From contig NAVB01000591.1 in NCBI GenBank assembly GCA_002179805.1, forward strand, positions 1 through 11,592: DNA of 11,592 nucleotides, written 5' to 3'. The translations under genes and the position numbers were made by a program. Below are positions 8,473-11,592 of this stretch, piece after piece. The first letter of the stretch is position 1, and every line of letters starts with the position of its first letter. The notes beneath the pieces are model-generated. The model had not been told where the DNA came from, did no database searches, and was given only the letters and a program-made list of their open reading frames with translations. Origin of the DNA: Acanthamoeba lenticulata. Its lineage: Eukaryota; Discosea; Longamoebia; Acanthamoebidae.

Positions 8473-10150
8473 TCAGGGCGGAGTGTCCTTGATGGGCACG
8501 GCCTCGGGGCAGAAATGGAAGAGCTGTCTCGCGTCACCTGCCGGGTAGTGCTTGCCGGGCGCGTGGAGCCCGAACGGCATCTCCGTCAGGATCGTTTCGA
8601 CCGAAAAGTACTGTATTCTCACCACCACCACGAGTGCGCGGTTAGAACAAAGAGAGGGAGCCAAGAAGGGAACGAAAGCAGCGAGCGAGCGTACGCGGCT
8701 GATCATGTGCGTTGGTCGATTGACCTCGACTTGGTGTCGGGGAAGGTCGCGCATGCACTTGCACACCCACTCATCTTCCTGCCGTACGTCCCATCGATCG
8801 CAGATGTCGAGGCCCGTCATCATGGTGGGCTTGTAGCGGAGGCTCAGGGCAGCTGTTGCACACAACACGAGATCTCCTCGTCAGAGGCTCACCAGCAACA
8901 AACGCGTTCTTTTCTGAACACCAAGAGCTTGCATGATCGCGCGTACTCGAGCCGCAGGCCCCTGGCGAGGTCGCCCATGGAGAGCCGATGTAGTCGTAGA
9001 CCATGAAGTCTTGAATCTTGAAGGGCGAGTTGGCGCAGAGCACCGTGTCGGTTTGGAACGTCAACACATGGTCCCCTGAGCGCACGGCATGAGGTTGTTC
9101 CATCATCCACCAAGAACAAGAAGGACCAGAGAGTGCTCTGTACCTTCCACAGCATTCCAAAACTCCCTGCTGACAAAGAAGTTGGCGATGCTCCTTTCCG
9201 TTAAGTTGGCGGGTAGGATGTTGTGCAGAGACGCACGCACCTGCCGCACCTCCTGCCTGTAGCAAAGGTGAGGCAATGTCCTGAGCGAGTTGCGCCACTG
9301 CCCTGCAGGCGGAGCGGAGGGGGGGGGGAGAACGTACAGAGAAGAGACCCACTCGGCGGTTTCGGGGGAGTGGAAGATCTGGATGCGCCAGTCCTCGGGC
9401 AGCACTTGGCGGAAGTTGAGCAGCACTGCACAGTCGAGAGCATGAGGACATGGGAAGTCAGGACAGAAAGTTGTTGCCAACTTGTACCGAGGCCAAGGCG
9501 ACGATCAACGGTGTGGACAGCAATCAACGCCGTTTTGGTAGCTTTCCTGAACCTGCTCGCCCCCGCGTGGTGAGAGGCACGATCGCTCGAGGTTTTGCAT
9601 CATGTAGAGACGTACTTGGCATTTTTTTCGTTGCGCTCCGCGAGCATATCGGCCAGGACCTGACGGCCAAGCTCGGTCGCGTTGTTCCAAGTGCTCAAGA
9701 TGCGGTCTTGGTCCTCGCGAGACAGGTCCGCGTAATCGGCATTGAGTCGATTCTTAAGAAGTTCCACATCTTGGTTGACCATGACCGTGTCACCGGCATG
9801 ACTGCTCCTTTCGAGGCGCCCCTCGAAGACGAGCTGAGGGAAAGTGGTGGGGTTGGTGTCATGACCAACCAACTTGGGACAGTTTGCCTCACCTGCTGCC
9901 ATGCGTGAGCGGGTTGAAGGTGCTGAAAAGAAAAGAGGCCACCTCCAGGGGCAGGAAGCGGCTCACCGTTTGAGCGGTGGGGGTACTTGACCAGGCAATG
10001 TGGTGCTGCTGGGCCAAACCAGGTCAAAACACAAGTGTTCAGAAAGAAAGGCAACACCAACGTCCAGAAGTAGACCGAAAAAAATAAGACGCCAAGGAAG
10101 AACAGTCGTTCAGCCCACCCAGGACACCTTGCTTTTCGTCGTTTGGCCAT
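8473..10150 (-). CDS. Type II membrane glycosyltransferase-like protein, DUF5672 family (8 exons)
   Basis: Likely Golgi or ER glycosyltransferase; donor and acceptor unknown. Minus-strand exons: 10150-9967, 9892-9616, 9552-9488, 9425-9334, 9297-9144, 9075-8947, 8852-8695, 8610-8473, giving 398 residues. A short basic N-terminus (AKRRKAR) precedes one membrane helix at about 16-37 (FFLGVLFFSVYFWTLVLPFF), typical of type II enzymes. Residues 63-150 are a stem-like linker. The catalytic-type region follows: KTALIAVHTVD, LLNFRQVLPEDWRIQIFHSP, IANFFVSREFW, then VLTFQTDTVLC (261-271; the QTD likely takes the place of a DxD metal/nucleotide-sugar site), YDYIGSPW, ALSLRY (302-307), QEDEW (325-329) and PFGLHAPGK (365-373). 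These match the DUF5672 order as I recall it. The usual NGG before LSLR is replaced, reading about SSTALSLR in this model, depending on the splice at 8947/8852. The exon 4/5 join (GTTCTC donor, acceptor after GGGCAG) is the only one that keeps frame. Confidence 0.8.
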
Positions 10151-10957
10151 GTCCCTCTCCTTCACATTCGACAGTTGAAAAAACACAACTTGCTCTGCCT
10201 AGGCTCGGTGCATAAAAAGGTCGGGAACTCCTTTGGTTCAAAACTAGTTTATTCACAGATCTCCATAAAAGGAGGAGGCCGTCATATCTGTCCAAACACA
10301 GATCTCCATAAAAGGAGACCAGTCATTACTGTTCAACACTCAAATAAGAAATGTAATGCTCTTTCTTCGTGACCAAGGAGTACAACTTCCTTGTACACCT
10401 CTTGTGTGCAGTTTTGGCCACTGCAGTGACATTGAGGCAGTACTCTGGCATGTTGCTTCATCGGGAGCAAGAAAAAAGAAAAGAGATAAGAAATAAGGAA
10501 GAAGAAATAAGAAATACGAAATATTTTGTCCAGCGTTACCGGCCGAAAACCGGACAACTCAGGGCAAGAATTTAAAAAGGTCTCGGCTAAGCATGTATTA
10601 AATTCCTTAAATAACATTTATTATCTTAGCGTGCTTTGCGCGCCGGGAGTTTGGTTCGAGTGTCCTGCTGTCCACCAGGGCGAGACTACCAGCATCACAG
10701 TCGCCTTCTCACTTCTACTTTTCCTCATTCGACTCGAATCGGTCTGGCAGAGGCCTTGAGAATCTACTTATTTTTTGCTGTTCAATACCTCAAGATCTGC
10801 CTTCATCTTGTGGCCTCGCACGCCCTGTGTGTCAGAATTGATCATCTTTCCCCATGTCTTTTCTGACTGCAAGGCTGGGACAGGTCAGCACCCCACCACG
10901 CTGCACGCAATTCGTTTGTTTGCACACCAGCAAACTGATGATAATTGCGATGGATCG
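10151..10957. promoter_or_regulatory. Intergenic/leader region between DUF5672 gene and myosin gene
   Basis: This 807-bp stretch lies between divergent genes. CATAAAAAGG (10211), CATAAAAGG (10264) and CATAAAAGG (10307) all point rightward, so a rightward transcript may start near 10340, implying a long or intron-bearing myosin leader. A purine-rich A/G tract fills 10464-10522. An ATG at 10854 opens a 61-codon frame that overlaps the proposed myosin start out of frame. Other short frames (10357-10500, 10369-10575) have no recognisable similarity, and the second lacks an ATG start. An upstream coding exon cannot be excluded. Confidence 0.45.
10254..10339 (+). repeat. 43-bp imperfect tandem repeat carrying TATA-like boxes
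   Basis: The 21-base word CACAGATCTCCATAAAAGGAG (first 20 bases quoted: CACAGATCTCCATAAAAGGA) occurs exactly at 10254-10274 and 10297-10317, a period of 43 bp. The rest of each unit is also similar (GTCATATCTGTCCAAACAC against GTCATTACTGTTCAACAC), so this is a diverged tandem duplication. Each copy holds CTCC-ATAAAA-GGAG, an inverted repeat around a TATA-like core. A third related box, CATAAAAAGG, lies at 10211. Confidence 0.8.
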
Positions 10958-11546
10958 ATGCAGGGCACTCAAGTGTGGGTGCCCAGCCCTGAGCGAGGCA
11001 GCACCGATTGGGTCTTTGCTGAGGTGGTGGAAGATGTAGATGAAGGCGCCAAGGAGGCGCTTGTGGCCCTGGAGGACGACGGGGGCCGCGTTATCACCGT
11101 TCAGGACCCCGATACGGGCGAGTACAAGGCACGCAGCAGCCTCCCCCTCTTTCCCGTCGTCGACGATGAAGCTCTCGCCGGGAGCTCACAAGAGGTGGCG
11201 CACACCAACAACACGTCACGTTGTGCAGCCCAAGACAGCCAAATACGCGCGAGACGCCGTCTACATACGCAACCCTGACATCCAGGACGGCGTTGATGAC
11301 CTCACGGCCCTCTCCTACATGCACGACCCGGCCATCCTCCACGCTGTACGCGCGCCCCTCTCCCCTCTTCTTGTTTTGTCGAGGACGTGCACACAACCAA
11401 CTTTTTTTTTTTCGAATGTCTTTCTTCTTCTACGTCTTCAGTTGTACTTGCGCTACCGAGTGGACATGATCTACTCCTACTCGGGGCCCATCCTCATCGC
11501 CGTCAACCCCTACAAGGAGATCACCGGTCTCTACACCAAGCGCATG
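10958..11546 (+). CDS. Unconventional myosin heavy chain, N-terminal start (cut by right edge)
   Basis: Actin-based motor. Exons visible: 10958-11128, 11229-11345, 11442-11546, about 131 residues, all ending in phase 0; the window stops inside intron 3. MQGTQVWVPSPERGS with a Trp and an acidic stretch (EVVEDVDEGAKE) resembles the SH3-like N-terminal domain of class V/VII/XI-type myosins. Motor-domain hallmarks follow: PDIQDGVDDLTALSYMHDPA, ILHALYLRYRVDMIYSYSG and PILIAVNPYKEITGLYTKRM. The P-loop, switch regions and tail are beyond the window, so class cannot be fixed. Intron 1 (11129-11228) needs a GC donor (AAG then GCACGC): no GT donor gives a usable intron into the PKTAKYARDAVYIRNP frame, and the only in-frame GT (after 11194) would make a 34-nt intron. 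The ATG at 10958 is the first in frame, but a coding exon further upstream cannot be ruled out because CAG precedes GGC at 10963. Confidence 0.85.
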
Positions 11547-11592
11547 GTGCAGCTGCCCTCTGTCTCCCTCTCTCTGCCTCTCTGCCAATTCG

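Noticed and set aside
8140..9006. Long plus-strand open frame of 288 codons opposite the DUF5672 gene
   Set aside because: It starts at a non-coding end of PEX7, shows no family similarity, and lies antisense to exons with clear DUF5672 motifs.
9223..9908. Plus-strand open frames opposite the DUF5672 gene
   Set aside because: Antisense shadows of GC-rich exons; the minus strand carries the recognised motifs with consistent splice phases.
10333..10617. Minus-strand 94-codon open frame with a hydrophobic middle
   Set aside because: The hydrophobic part comes from the purine-rich tract read backwards; no similarity, and it lies in a likely promoter/leader region.
10651..10665. GGTTCGAG followed by TGTCC, like a tRNA T-loop or Pol III B box
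   Set aside because: No acceptor, D or anticodon arm can be drawn around it, and the spacing in the box is off by an insertion.

Overview
This window looks like nuclear DNA of a free-living amoebozoan, most likely Acanthamoeba or a close relative. It holds compact, GC-rich genes cut by many short introns (about 35 to 110 nt are common). Codons are strongly G/C-ending. Intergenic gaps are small, and the set of families (PEX7, guanine deaminase, unconventional myosin, kelch protein, DUF5672 glycosyltransferase) is eukaryotic. All gene models here come from reading frames, splice signals and recalled family motifs; no transcript or database was available.

Layout. 1-1373 (-): 5' part of a guanine deaminase gene, running off the left edge. 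1374-1669: divergent promoter region. 1670-2873 (+): small secreted M15-type D-Ala-D-Ala carboxypeptidase-like enzyme with a C-terminal peptidoglycan-binding-like segment, probably aimed at bacterial cell walls. 3022-3303 (-): broken fragment of an importin-alpha gene. 3544-3861 (+): intronless 105-residue basic protein of unknown function. 3862-4418: gap holding a run of hairpins. 4419-6363 (+): secreted six-blade kelch protein, 9 exons. 6442-8143 (+): PEX7, the PTS2 import receptor of peroxisomes, 10 exons. 8144-8472: convergent 3' gap. 8473-10150 (-): type II membrane glycosyltransferase-like protein of the DUF5672 family, 8 exons. 10151-10957: leader/promoter region with a 43-bp tandem repeat carrying TATA-like boxes. 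10958 to the right edge (+): start of an unconventional myosin heavy chain.

The genes do not form one pathway: they are independent housekeeping or accessory genes. Things worth a second look are the bacterial-type wall peptidase in a fully intron-bearing eukaryotic gene, the importin-alpha pseudogene, the hairpin chain at 3951-4113, the TATA-bearing tandem repeat, and a marked splice-donor bias. In my models 34 of 38 donors carry C at intron position +4 (typically GTACG or GTGCG), and two donors are GC instead of GT, both reading GCACGC. I did not find a multi-gene system that I could call new.
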